Below are positions 28,807-40,850 of a DNA stretch of 64,000 nucleotides, piece by piece (the stretch's first letter is position 1; every line of letters starts with the position of its first letter). The stretch is from Dasyornis broadbenti (lineage: Eukaryota; Chordata; Aves; Passeriformes; Dasyornithidae): NCBI GenBank assembly GCA_013397935.1, contig VZRN01006818.1:2386431-2450430 (forward strand). The letters run 5' to 3'. Under the pieces are notes generated by a model. It was given only the letters and a program-made list of their open reading frames with translations. It was not told the DNA's origin and searched no databases. The position numbers and the translations under genes were made by a program.

Positions 28807-31171
28807 ATTTCAGTAGGTCATATAAAGGTGTCAGCTATGACAGCAGATCTCTTCACTCAGTGACCACAGAAAACCAACCCTCTTAGGCTGTTAAGAGGCA
28901 GGGGTCATTTTGCACCCAAGTTTATATTTTGAATGTTTCTTACAGCTGTAAATGTGCAATAGTGAGAGATGCACACTATGTTAGTTCACTCCTTCTTGGC
29001 AGAACACGAGTGATAATCTTAACGGTGACACCTTGCAGATTATTAGGATTCTTAACCAGCAAAGCAAAATTACCTTTTTTTCTTCTCCTTTCACTTGTCC
29101 TCATGAAACAGCCCCAAACACCAGTAACAGTAGCTTACATATCATCCTTTGAAAGCACTTTCCTAGCATTAAAGACTACAAAGGTAATGATCAAGTGGGC
29201 AGGCAAATACTCCTACTGCTTACAGCTATTACTATAGGCTTATTGTCTTTTGCTTGGGTGATAGATAATCAGTTTTTTGCACTTTCCTCCCTGTTTTTAA
29301 CCTGGTGGCATCTCTATCCTGTAAGTGAATGATTCACTTTTTGATTTAAGGACCATGCTGTGACCCATTTATATCACTCTGCATTGCTCTTACTGTAGCA
29401 ATGGGGGGGGACATCTGTCCAAGACTAAAAGCTCTGAAGACTGCAGCAAAGAACAGTAACGAAACCCCAGAAAGATTATACACTGGACAATGTGTACAGA
29501 TAAATATCTAAAGTGCCTGGTACTGTGTCAGCAAAATGACCATACAAAATCTTTGGACACTTGCTGTATTTAGTTTAAAATCCTTTGAAGGATTCCAACT
29601 GGGGGCACATAAGAGGGAATAAAAGGAAAGCCTGAAGATACTTCCTCAGCAGTCAAGTCTAGACATTCAACGTTTCAGGCAGTTTATGACTGCTGAACCA
29701 TTCTCGTGTCTCTCTTGGGGGCTGTGAAAGCTATTGACACAAGAACGTTGTTTATAGATGTGGTGAAGCCTAAGGACACTCCCTCCTTCAAGTCTTCAAA
29801 AGGGGTCAGATGTTTCCTTCACTGCTGCTGCCACATGTCCATGCGATAACTGCTGAACCCATTAAATGTGTCCAAATCCTGTGCAGCACCCGATGGCCCC
29901 AGAAGGTGACTAAGCACAGCTGCATTCTGTTTGATACGAAGCGGAAGCTTCTTCCCACCCCTCTGGGAACAGCTCCTGAACAACTCCACAGCTGTCACTT
30001 TGCCCCTTCTACATGGAGACGTGAAGGGGCGAATGTGAAGATGCTTCACTGTGGTAATACGTCTCTCCAACAAAACTGCTTGTTCTCAGCTCTCTGTCAC
30101 CATTTGTACCTGCTTTTCTACTGCAAAACCTGCATTAGAGGGAGCAGGGAAAATAATGTGGAATTTAATTGGTACACGAGGAATTTCAAACATGGGAATT
30201 TTATAACAGGAGCTTGAAAGCTATATTAAATTTTTTCAACAGTAGATGTGAAAGCATTATGAGGGAGAACAGAGTTTCCATCTTTCAGATTTTCATTCTC
30301 ATTCTTCAACAGCTTTACTTATATCTCACCACAGAATAAGTCGTTCTTTGGCCAAGGAAGAACTGAATTTAAACTGCTTTAGAGCATGACCATGTAGGTC
30401 CCAAATAGACTTCAGAACCCAAGCAAGTGAAATCTGAGGTGTTCCTCAAACGTTTCCCACTGTGAAGAATCTTCAACTAAGTCCCAAGACTCCTCAAAGA
30501 AGCACATTACATCTTCAGCTGGCTAACCTCCAGTTCAGTGTACAGGAGTAAGATCAACTTCATGCGTTGTTGTTTGCACCATTTGGGACAGCATGCACCT
30601 CAGACAAGTAGAGAATCACATATCTGTACAGAGGTTAGAGACTGCCAACACCACAGATTGTTGAGAGGATTGGTTGCAACTGAGAGAACATCCCCAAGAT
30701 TAGCTCCTGAAAAAAATAAAATCACCAGTCACAGTTGTTACTTCAGGCATTCCTAGATCTGTAATACTCCATTCACTGAAATTTGCTGCTCCTTAACTTT
30801 ATTAAGAAGAACATTTTTGACTAAAAGCAACAAATTTTTATTAATTCTGCCAGTACAGCACAAATACTTCTCATACTTCCTATATCTGAAACCTATCTTG
30901 AATTTTATCTTTAAATGGCATAAAGTTCAGCATTATCTAAAAGTGTATTTGCACAGTATCATACCAGTCAGTGACTGCTGGTAAATTTTGAGCTACAGCA
31001 TTCTTGGTTATCTCCACTGCTTGCAGCTAGAGGCTTTCACGGATAAAAATAAACATGTATCCACTGATGCCTGCGGTTTATAGAAGCTGAAGTTAAGGAA
31101 GGCTTACAAAGAGTCTTGGTATAACTTTTAAGACCATTCCTGCAGCAACTTACTCTCTTGTAAACTCAGAC

Positions 31172-31204
31172 CTTTCTGTTAAAGATCTTTCTGTTAAAGA
31201 TCTT
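31172..31204. repeat. 15-bp tandem repeat, two exact copies
   Basis: CTTTCTGTTAAAGAT occupies 31172-31186 and again 31187-31201, with the start of a third unit (CTT) after it. It is a recent or conserved small duplication. Confidence 0.93.
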
Positions 31205-32597
31205 CCATTCCATAAGAAAGCTGAAACACTTACTGGAGCAGGGACTGAAGCCCACTCTCACATTCACAGAGAGCACCCAAACTCCCAGCTACACAGTTGT
31301 TCAGTCTTGCTAGCTTGCTCTGACAACGATAATGAAAAAAATATCTCAGAGAATGTATTTTTCCTGGGAAAGGAGGATATTTTTATAAGATTTGCTTTTA
31401 AATAATGCAACAATTGAGAGAAAAATTAACATCCTGGAACATTTATGGTTTCTACAGTGTTACTACAGCTGTGTCAGAGCATAAGGGACCATAAACTGTT
31501 GAAAAAAAGAGACAAAATTGTCTTAGCCTTTTACACCAGATGTATTATGTACACATTTCGAATGTATATGCTTCATGAAACAACAAAATGTCAACAATTT
31601 GCTTTGCCCATATGCCAACCCTTTCAGATGTGTTATAGGAGCTCCAACCATGAAAGAAAGCATTAATTTCTCCTCCTGGTGCAGAGGAATACTTTTTCGA
31701 GTTCATTTCAGAACTATGGCTTCAGTCACTTCCAGTGAGACTTGATTTTTGAAATGGCAATGCTGCTCTTCAAAGTGGTGCTTAGAACTACATAAAATTT
31801 TCTAAGTGTTGCATGTAAAATAATCATTAATGAACTAGGCTCCAAGTAGGACAAATATGGATGTATTTAATCTTAATCTTTTCTTATCAAATTGTCTGCT
31901 CAGTGCTCTCCAGTGGTTTTTATTAAGAAAACATAGGTTTTCAAACGCTTCCATAAGTAACATTTGTTGGTATGTGTGACATGGGAAAATTATGAGAAGG
32001 AAGAGTTAGAATAGTTCCTGGTAATTTTCTTTTCCACATTTAGCAGATGTGTCTCTGGTTTTCTTAGAAACTTAATTTTAACAGTTACAGTACCAATGAA
32101 TAACTGTGTTGTCTCTCTAAAGTGAAAATTTATTCAATTTTATTATACTTTATGTAAATTTAATTTCTCTTTTTTCTGAATTCTGTGGTTACTTATTACA
32201 GTAGCAGCTCAGTTTTAATCTAGAAGCAAGAGAAGTAGGGTACTGTAATTATGCATAACTGTGAATCCATTTCCTATTGATATTTACAATACCTCAGCAA
32301 ACTTGACTGTTTGAAAAATGATCTGAATATCCTCCAAGTCTGCTTGTGCAAAGTTAATTTCCTAAGCCTGTGCTTAGGCACCTGAATGGAAATGCTTGGT
32401 TTCCTAAATGACTAAGTATGCTGATCTCCTCCCAAAGCTATTTTGCTCATGAAAATGCAGAACTTTCCAAGACCATTTAAAACATGCAGGATCTGCAGAA
32501 AGCTCAAAACGTGTCTCAAGAGATATTAGCATATGGTGAAATTCACTTCAGTGGATTATCTAATAAAGAAGTAATCCTATTTAAATAATATCCCAAC

Positions 32598-32756
32598 CAT
32601 AAACTACTTCAAATCTGATAAATGCCTTTTTGTTTATACAGCATCAAGCATTAACTCGAATGCCATAAACCAGAATTATCTCTGAATTGTTACATAATTT
32701 TAAAATTCAACTTGAGTTTCACTTTATTGTCTTGAGCTGCTGTTTATTGTTTATGG
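32598..32756. promoter_or_regulatory. Candidate motif cluster (GTTTAT-type, forkhead-like)
   Basis: The octamer GTTTATGG or its complement CCATAAAC occurs at 32598, 32663 and 32749. TGTTTAT also occurs at 32631 and at 32741, where TGTTTATTGTTTAT forms a tandem pair. These resemble ATAAACA-type forkhead sites. The region is AT-rich and the motif was picked out after reading, so regulatory function is only a possibility. Confidence 0.2.
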
Positions 32757-33705
32757 AAATAATACAGGCAGCACATAAGTGATACGTGTGAGGCTTATCC
32801 AGAGCAGCTAGAAACTGAAGAGGCTGGTGCATGAAAAAGCTTGAAGAAACTGGGGATGTAAACTATTTTCTTTTCTGAGACTGTCTGGGATTTTTCTGTG
32901 CATACAACTTCTGCAGAAAACCTTATTCTAGGAGATGGGGCTATAAACATTTTCATTTAAAAGGAAATTCTTAGGTGACACAGATATCACTGACAGGAAG
33001 CATCTCCAGATATTCAAGTTTCAGTTTTGTTCTGAAGACTCTGGTCCATAGGAAAGTTTTGTTGTCCTTCTTGCACGTGTGGAGCTCTGATGTACTGCTG
33101 CATTCTGGCATTGTACGAAAGTGCAATCCATTAGCTTTTTGGTGAAAAAATATATTGAAAACTGTTTTCTTTACAAAGTTCTAATAATCAATAAATTCAA
33201 TTACGTTGTCTAACACTGGTAAATGCTAAATCAGCATCCCTCAAGAATACTTGAGCCAATCTTGACAGATGTACGCCAATGCCAACAAGATGATAAAACT
33301 TTCAACAAGGCTACTAGAGAAGGGAGTTTAGCAAAGGAGCAAGACCTGAGCTAAGGCAGAGACTGAGGGACAGAAAACCAGATAGCATTAATGCCACATC
33401 TCGTGGAAAAACAGTTCTGTGAATAGTTAATAACTTAAAAAATGCATCAGTTACCTCAGTATTACCTTTTATTCTCTACCCTTTGTTCAGCTACCCACTC
33501 CCAGATGGGCTGGGAAAACAGCAGTAGCTGATAAGGGAAAAAGGGGCCAAGCCACATCCCGTGGCTCCTAGACGATGCCCTGAAGCTAAGCCACCATGCT
33601 CCTGCCTGCTGTGGCTGCCCACCACTGTGCCTCCTTGGGACAAACGGCAACTGGCTTCCTGGCTGACAGCACTTCACTGGATATTAACCAAACACAATAT
33701 GTGGT

Positions 33706-33803
33706 GAGATCTGCTGTTACATTTGTGGTCAAAATGCAACAGGAGAAATATATGCTGGTCATCCGAGCTGTGCATGGCACCTCTTACTGTACCAGCAGAT
33801 CTT
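33706..33803. repeat. Inverted repeat, 16-bp arms, 66-bp spacer
   Basis: The left arm GAGATCTGCTGTTACA (33706-33721) pairs with the reverse complement of TGTACCAGCAGATCTT (33788-33803) at 14 of 16 positions. A transcript would be able to fold a stem of about 15 bp. The surrounding 33.5-33.9 kb has somewhat higher GC than its neighbours and is not a repeat family I recognise. Confidence 0.75.
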
Positions 33804-34859
33804 AACAGCAATGCTTCTGTGCATCAGCTGTGGCTGTGCTTTTTCAGCCCAGCCGCAGAAAAAGTTTTCCCCACAGTCTGGCTGCTTGAAAATTAGGAAG
33901 TGGAAGAGAGGAAGCTACCTACCATCTTCTACGTGTGCAGACCGCAACACAGAGCAGATCAGGAACATCTGTCTGGGTTGCTGATATTACAGCTGGCAGG
34001 GATTGGGGGAAGAGAGGATGTCAGCTAGGAACTTCTCTACTGCATACCAGAGAAAGCAAAAGCTAGTTGCAGGTGTGCTGGGGGAAGCCAATGATAAAGG
34101 TTAATAGCTGAGCCAGTGATACTGTCATTCAAGTTGCATAAAAAAATAAGTAAAATATGTTAAACTGTTTAGAAAACAGGTGTTTAGTTTGCTTCAGGAA
34201 AAATAAGAATAAGCAAAGTCACAACACTATCTTCAAAGACAAAAGTTAGAAATGGTAATTTTTTCATGAGGTTAGTTATCCTGCCTTGATTCCGGTGCTG
34301 TACTAATGCTATTTGCAGTAAATTATATAATGTGTTTTTCAGCCTATTTGTGTCTGTAAGTGTCTCTAGTGATGAAATCTTCATTGCCTTCCTCTGGAAG
34401 CTGCTCCACAGGATGCATCAGGTCTCACAGCTGGATAATAGTTTACTCCATCAGTCTGCAATTTTCTTTCCTTGCTTTAACTGTCATTCTATTATTCCTA
34501 ATAACATGCTTCCACTCTTCAGAAGCTCTTATAAAAAATATCTCTCATGTATCCTGTTCATTCCAGAAACCACACAGATTACTGAGCCTACTGCTTTAGG
34601 CTTGGATCCTACCAGTTCTTACTGGGCGTGACTTAGAACAAACACTGGCTGACCTTGTCACCAAAGCACACAGTGTACATACTGACTAGGGTATTCATTT
34701 GGCAGAGTAATCATTTAATTTAAAAGCAGAAATTTGCACAAGTTTAACTCTAGTATGGACAACATTAAGAGCAAAGCATATTTTTCCATCATTGTAACGT
34801 ATATATTTGCAGCATTATAGTTATTCTCTTTAATCCCACTAACAAGCTTTATTTGATTC

Positions 34860-35010
34860 ACAGAATAATTCTAACCTGGCACTAGGAGCTGCCTAAACAT
34901 CACACCACTATCAGTGTATTTATAGTGGCATGCCAGTGGGATTGACCCTCTTATTTATAGTCCAAATGACGCACATTAGTCCAAATTGGCACGGCTCAGG
35001 CTCAGTGAAA
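34860..35010. promoter_or_regulatory. Candidate conserved regulatory segment with paired motifs
   Basis: TATTTATAG, a MEF2-like or TATA-like word, occurs at 34917-34925 and 34952-34960. TAGTCCAAAT occurs at 34958-34967 and 34977-34986, the second copy running into TTGGCACGG, which resembles an NF1 half-site. Two different motifs each duplicated within 70 bp is unusual for neutral intron. Function is inferred only from motif density, and orthologue alignment would be needed to support it. Confidence 0.25.
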
Positions 35011-37720
35011 AACAGATCTTTCAGACTACACTTCTTTCAAGAGTCAGGCCGTAAACCTGGCACCTTCCTCATGGCCTTGTGAAATACTGTCCTACTTTCA
35101 GCCCCTACCCTGGAAGAGTTTAGTCAATACATCCACAGAGACTGCACAATAATTTAGACTAAGTTCACTTGTCAGCAAAACTTCATTGTTTTTGGAAGAT
35201 GTGACAAGTTTGAACACAGTGCAGAGTAGGAGTCCTTTTAAATAAAGTGCTGAGTGCTTCTAGAAGTGGGAACAAAGCATAGTAACAAAAGAGATGTCAA
35301 GTTGACAAAACAATATATACATATTTGTCTTACTTAAGGCTCACATAAAGCCTACGCCACCTTCTGTGCTCCATCTATCCATGCATGTGGTTCTTTACAG
35401 CAAGCCTTTTAACCTGTCAAACAGTCTGTATTTGCCAGTGTCTCCTGGGTCCTATTTAATCTCAAAGCATATTTAGGGCAAGCAGTTCACTGTCTGCAGT
35501 ATTCCTCAGATTCTGTAAAATGATAATTATTAGATCTGTTTGCCCATATCTTTGCCTACATGCAACTTAGTCCATGTCTGAATCAGCTTTTTGCAGTCCT
35601 GTTGAAAATAAAGAAATAGATACAAATGAATGTATAGCATACTTGAAAAATTATACCCCCATAATCTTCAAGAAGGCAGGCAAATAATTTTGAATCTTTC
35701 TATGCACCAATCTCCCAAGCCTTTTAACTAGAACTCCTTCTCTTTTAGGAATTCACAGCTGTACCTTTACAATGTCTTTGGCTCCGAATTACATAGAAAC
35801 AATGACAGCATTAACTTATTGCCTGCCTCAATAGAATAAACATGGATTTAGTTTTTTCATAGTGTGAAAATTCTACTTCAGCGTTTTCTCCCAACACTAC
35901 TGTAATGGTGATGCATTTATAAACCTTTCTGTGTATTACCAGTACATTGCCAATATTTTCAGATCTATCACAACATGTGTATGTGCATGCATGTTTAATT
36001 TTAAAAATGGACTTATTAAATTCATAACATAATTTCAAAATAGACGCCAGAAAGCAATTGAAAATAACGGGAAATACCACAAATTAAAAATAAGTTCAAT
36101 CAACCTGATGCAGTTAAAGGACTCTGCAGAAACGTGATGTTTAAAGCAAAAGCTCAAACCTTCCAGACTGGCCATATTCTGAAGGCCAAATAAACCGTTG
36201 TTTTGGCAGACCAATAGCATGATGAATGCCAGAGTCCAGATCACTCTATCATGGCTAGCCTGTGCCTTGACCAGGTTTTTATAATGAAAGACTGAGGGAA
36301 ACCAAGCTGATTTTAAAAGCCAGAGTAGAATATAACTATTAATGAGACATAATGTGTAAGACTTCAGATCCAATAAACTGCTAAATATATCAACATCTGC
36401 ACATTATTCAGGCTATGGAATACATCTGTACTAAACTTCTGAAAAAAGGAAGTTAAGAAAAATAGCCTACATCATAATTTCACAGAGACACTATTTCCTA
36501 TTTCCTTCATGATCTGAAATCTCTAAAAGGAGAGCCTGGTGCAGAATGCAGTACACAGAAATGTAAACTGCTGTTGAGAAGGAAGAGAGAAACATTCCTG
36601 TGCGTGCAAGGAACAAAATACTTTCAACTACTTCCCGTAGCTCTGAAATCCAGGCAACAACAATATCTTATTAACCACATCAGGAACCAGTCAACTGGCA
36701 ACACCACCCCTATCAAGCAGAAGACAGAGCCAAAGGCACAGCTGGAATTTTATTGACCAAATCAACAAGAAAACACAGAGGACAGTATCTCTATCAACAA
36801 CCAGGGCTCAGTGTCTTACAGATGATAGCAGAAGTTTGATCTTTAAGCTATTTCAAGAAACAACTAGTATTTTAAAAAGTGCAACTATTCCAAGCTATGA
36901 TTTCCATATTGCACAAAGCAAGTGCTTTGCTGCAGTCACAGAGTTGAGTTGAGCACACACATTTAGACTGAGAACGTAAGCCACTGAGACTCACAAGAAT
37001 TGCTGATTAAGGCACTGGCTTTTAACCCTTGTCTGTCAAGCTCTGAAAGATCACACACACTGTGACACACATCTTGAAAGACCCTGAAGAACAAATTATG
37101 CCTTTACTCTACTGCAATCTAGTTATTAAGGTGTACAACACCACTAAATAGCTAAACAAATTTTAAAAAGCCATTAAGACTAAGAGGCACCGTCACCTGC
37201 CCTGACAACTTGCAAAAACCAAGTTTCTGCCCTCCATAGCCAACATATTCTGACTTGCAGCTCTTATTAAAGCTCGAAGATACACACTGGTTTTGGCTGG
37301 CTAGAAATGTAAACGCTTCTGAAAACATTTCCTAAGAGGAGTTAGGACAACTGTCGACTGTGGAATGAGTACTGTTAACTCCTCTGATGGCTGTGATGGA
37401 TAGTGCCAGCTCAACGTGCTTTCGGCTTCCCTGGTGCATTCCTTGAGAGGAAAGAACAGGGAAGAGAGGCAGACCCCTGGAGGAAGGGCCTCTACCTTTT
37501 ATGGGAGTGCATGAGCACATGGTGGGGTGGGAGCATCAGCAGGGCAGGGTGCAGAGGATGGAGAGTGCAGGAAGTACAGGCTGGTAACAAGAACCAGTGG
37601 TGAACGTGCTGTACAAGCATCAGATAGAAGGAGGAACTCCAGGGTACCCAAGAAGCCGTTGCAGAGTTTGCAATAGACAAATAAATAGAACCTGTTTCGT
37701 CCAAAAGTCTTGCAGAGAGG

Positions 37721-37776
37721 TGGGGGGGCGGGGGGGGGGNNNNNNNNNNNNNNNNNNNNNNNNNNGGAGGAGGAGT
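37721..37776. repeat. G-rich low-complexity tract, possible G-quadruplex
   Basis: Long G runs lie on both sides of the gap. They meet the general requirement of repeated guanine runs for quadruplex formation on the plus strand. On the GRIP1 transcript strand the tract is C-rich. Confidence 0.7.
37740..37765. other. Assembly gap (26 N) in a G tract
   Basis: Twenty-six undetermined bases. The left flank is TGGGGGGGCGGGGGGGGG and the right flank GGAGGAGGAG, so the gap falls inside a G-run that commonly stops polymerases and breaks assemblies. The true length is unknown. Any reading frame drawn across this point is meaningless. Confidence 0.98.
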
Positions 37777-38441
37777 GGAAGATTGCGTACTGTAAGTTAA
37801 AGGTCTAGGCAGGTGAACTTTAAAAATAACCTGGGCTCTCATCAATCACTTTGAAAAACAAACACATTAAAACCCACCTAAAGTGGTCTACCAGCAAAAA
37901 AACTTGACTTTCACTATGCATAATACACGACTCACGTAAATTATTCTTTGTGAGGATTATAACACATCTTGCTAATGCTTTCCCCTTGTCTCCTATACTC
38001 TACAAAAATTCCATTACTATTCTTGTCTTCCTGCCTTAAGAGAATAAATAATAATAAGCTCATTGTCTATAAGGTTTATGGGTGTTCAAAGCTGCCAGTC
38101 ACCTGCCATTTCCATGTAAAGTACAAACCCAAGCAGACTTGTCCTTGAGAGATTTGTAGGGCAGCTGAGCTGGTAGTAGTGACCCTTAGGCTTTCTGAGC
38201 CCATTCTGTATCAGAGTTTGCAATAAAAACGTTGTTCTCTCTCTGTCAAAAGACACTTCCACCAAACAGCTCTGAATGCAGCTCCCATGCTTCATATTCC
38301 TGTGTAAGGTCAGACCAGAGGTGAGGGATGCTGAACAGAGCTGTGATTTTGCACGTTCCACAGCAACCTTGAGTTGCTTCCTTGAGTCCACACTCTTTCC
38401 CTTTGTAGGGTCAATACATTTTAACAGCATATACAGAATAG

Positions 38442-38484
38442 AAGGAATAAAAAAAGGAGATAAGGAATAAAAAAGGAGATAAGG
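38442..38484. repeat. 19-20-bp tandem repeat, two copies and a partial third
   Basis: AAGGAATAAAAAAAGGAGAT (38442-38461) is followed directly by the same unit with one A fewer (38462-38480), then AAGG. The copies differ only by one base in the A run. Confidence 0.92.
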
Positions 38485-40815
38485 TCTGACAGAAAACATA
38501 ACAGAAAATAAGTATATGCAGTGCATAGACTGCTGTGTGTCAAGTAATAAGGAAGAGGGAGAGAAGAGCAAAACTGAACTATATTGGATTGCAGTGCAAA
38601 AAGAAAGGAAGCAGCAGTATGGGGGGGATGAATGGGAAGATACTAATCCCACTTCACAACTCCTTCTTGGTCGCCTCCCAGGCTCCTCTAAAAAGTTGTA
38701 TTTTGTTTGCTAACTACACAATACACCTGAAACAGCCTGGTTTGAAATCACACAGACATTAAAAATCCTCGGCTTTTGAGTTGCTACTCCTAATAGCGAA
38801 AGACCAATGTAGAAGCCACTGAAGAAGTTGATTTGGCAAGAAACACCAAGACACAAGTATCGCAGCAGGATCTGATACTTTGCCGCTTCCCTTCCCAAAC
38901 TGTCTCCTCTGCACTAGGCTAATGCTTCTCCCTGTGAGAGGCAAATGAACAAGGGAGCTAGCGAGAGCTGTATTTATTTTCGGTCACCATCACCAGCTTA
39001 AGGAACCTGAGTGGGAACTGAAAGCAAGGTATGAAGTTCTGGAAACAAAACTCTTCATACTTTTGCAACCATGCAGGAATTTTTGGTTCAGATACTCTGC
39101 TTAGCAGAGAAGTGTACATAACAATGTCAGTGCTACTGCTGGCATTATGTGGATGAAATAAAAATATAGAAGTGTCAATGACAACTTAAAGACAAAACAA
39201 AGTGAACATAAGGTCTCGACAGAGAAATGATTTCTTTGACCACCACTGTTTCGTACATTTCTTTCTCTCTAGCATGATTTTTTCAGGGACTGGGTTAGCC
39301 TCAGGATTGATCCCATTGCTTCCAGTATGGAAATCTATTGAGACTTGCATGTAAAAAGTTAATTAAAAGTTGAATAAAATAATAACAGAGATCAAAGAAT
39401 GTCTATTCCCCAAGTTCATGCCAAGATCCGTATGTATGTAATGTTTCACACAAACAGTGTAAGCTATTTCAAGATGTTCTTTTCAGTAAAGATTTTGACA
39501 AAGAATAAAATGTTCCCATTATCCTTTTCTAATGGATTTATTCAAATTAAATCAGAAGTTAAAACAAGAAAGTTAAACACAAAAGGATTACTCACTTCAT
39601 TGATATTGCCAGGATATCTTCAGTTTAGTCAGACTGGCTACTACAGCAATAGTAAAAGCAATAATTTTCCTTAAGACCCTACTCTGAAAAAGTATGCCAA
39701 TTTAAGGGATCATTTGTTCCTATTAAAGCCAAATGAAAAGGCAGTAAGATTTTAAAGTTAGCAGAATGCTTTAGATTCAAACATGGGCTGGATGCTGTCC
39801 TGATTTGGGATGCTTTCCTGAAGTGGAATTACCTGGCCTGGTTTTGCAGATATTCAGGCACCTGCACAACTTTTTGCTCTCTAAGTGCATTGTGAAAGTC
39901 AAGACATGTACATTTAATACATTTTTCTGTGTGATGATATTGTATTATGTTTAATTATGTAATGAAAAGTATGCAAAAATCCATCACAAATCAATACACC
40001 ATCATTTCTAAAAGCATTTCTAAAACATGGCCCTTAATATCACATTCCTAAATGTAGCCATAACAAAACAGGCCACTACTGTAGCAGCTTCCCACTGAAT
40101 ACCCTGGCAAACTGCAGTGAGCATGGTTGTCTGCAAGTCTGATAAAAGATTTCTATGTAAGAATCAAAAACTGGATACTGAAAGTCACACATTCATCATC
40201 TTAGTCTCCTTTTTAAAAAAATTGGAACATTTATTCTTATAAAGCTCATAAAAATAAATGTTACCAACATAGTGATTTACGATACAAAACAATATCAATT
40301 TCAGAATAGCAGCACTTTGATATAAAAAGGCCATAAAAGATGGTCCAGCATTTTGTTATAAACACACAATCTATTTTGAAATTCCCAGACGTGTGGGCTA
40401 CCATCCCTTTCTTCAAAGATTTTTTGTGTGCTCATACACACTTTAAAATAGACAGAAATTCATTAAAGTGCATCAAAGTTCTGAAAGAGGAAAGGCTGCA
40501 ATCCATTCATGCATACAGACACTGATCTACAAATACCATCACTGTAGTGGCTTTCCATTTAATAAAAGCCCTACTTTATTACCTTAATTTCCCTTCTATT
40601 CACTAATTAGTATTAATTAGACTATGTAACCATTCATGCATTCTTTGCAACTCCAGTCTTAAAACTATTTTAGTTTTTTCTAGTGTATAATGGAAACAAT
40701 GATTTTCATATGAGCAGATAAGTTATAAAGGAGTAGTGTCGATTTGTAAACGTATGGGTGCTGATTTGACTGACCCAGTCCTTTTATGAAAATCTGGCTA
40801 AATGAACAGAGAAAA

Positions 40816-40850
40816 GCCATTATGGATTATGATTATAATTATAATTACAG
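40816..40850. promoter_or_regulatory. Candidate TAAT-rich homeodomain-type cluster
   Basis: GATTATGATTATAATTATAA overlaps several TAAT/ATTA cores and is followed by CAGCTCCCCTGG. Dense TAAT cores are typical of homeobox-bound enhancers but also arise in AT-rich simple sequence. A similar ATAATTATAATTA-type word recurs near 63097-63108. Confidence 0.2.

Noticed and set aside
29810..30217. 135-codon plus-strand open frame, with a minus-strand frame overlapping it
   Set aside because: No known domain, no promoter or splice evidence, and both strands are open over the same bases.
37492..37845. Open frames drawn through the N run on both strands
   Set aside because: They depend on undetermined bases and on G-run sequence, so they have no meaning as genes.
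38086..38652. 188-codon minus-strand open frame in GRIP1 intron 1
   Set aside because: The translation begins with a Ser/Phe/Leu-rich low-complexity stretch that runs through the complement of an A-rich tandem repeat (38442-38484). No recognisable homology, and it has no link to GRIP1 N-termini.
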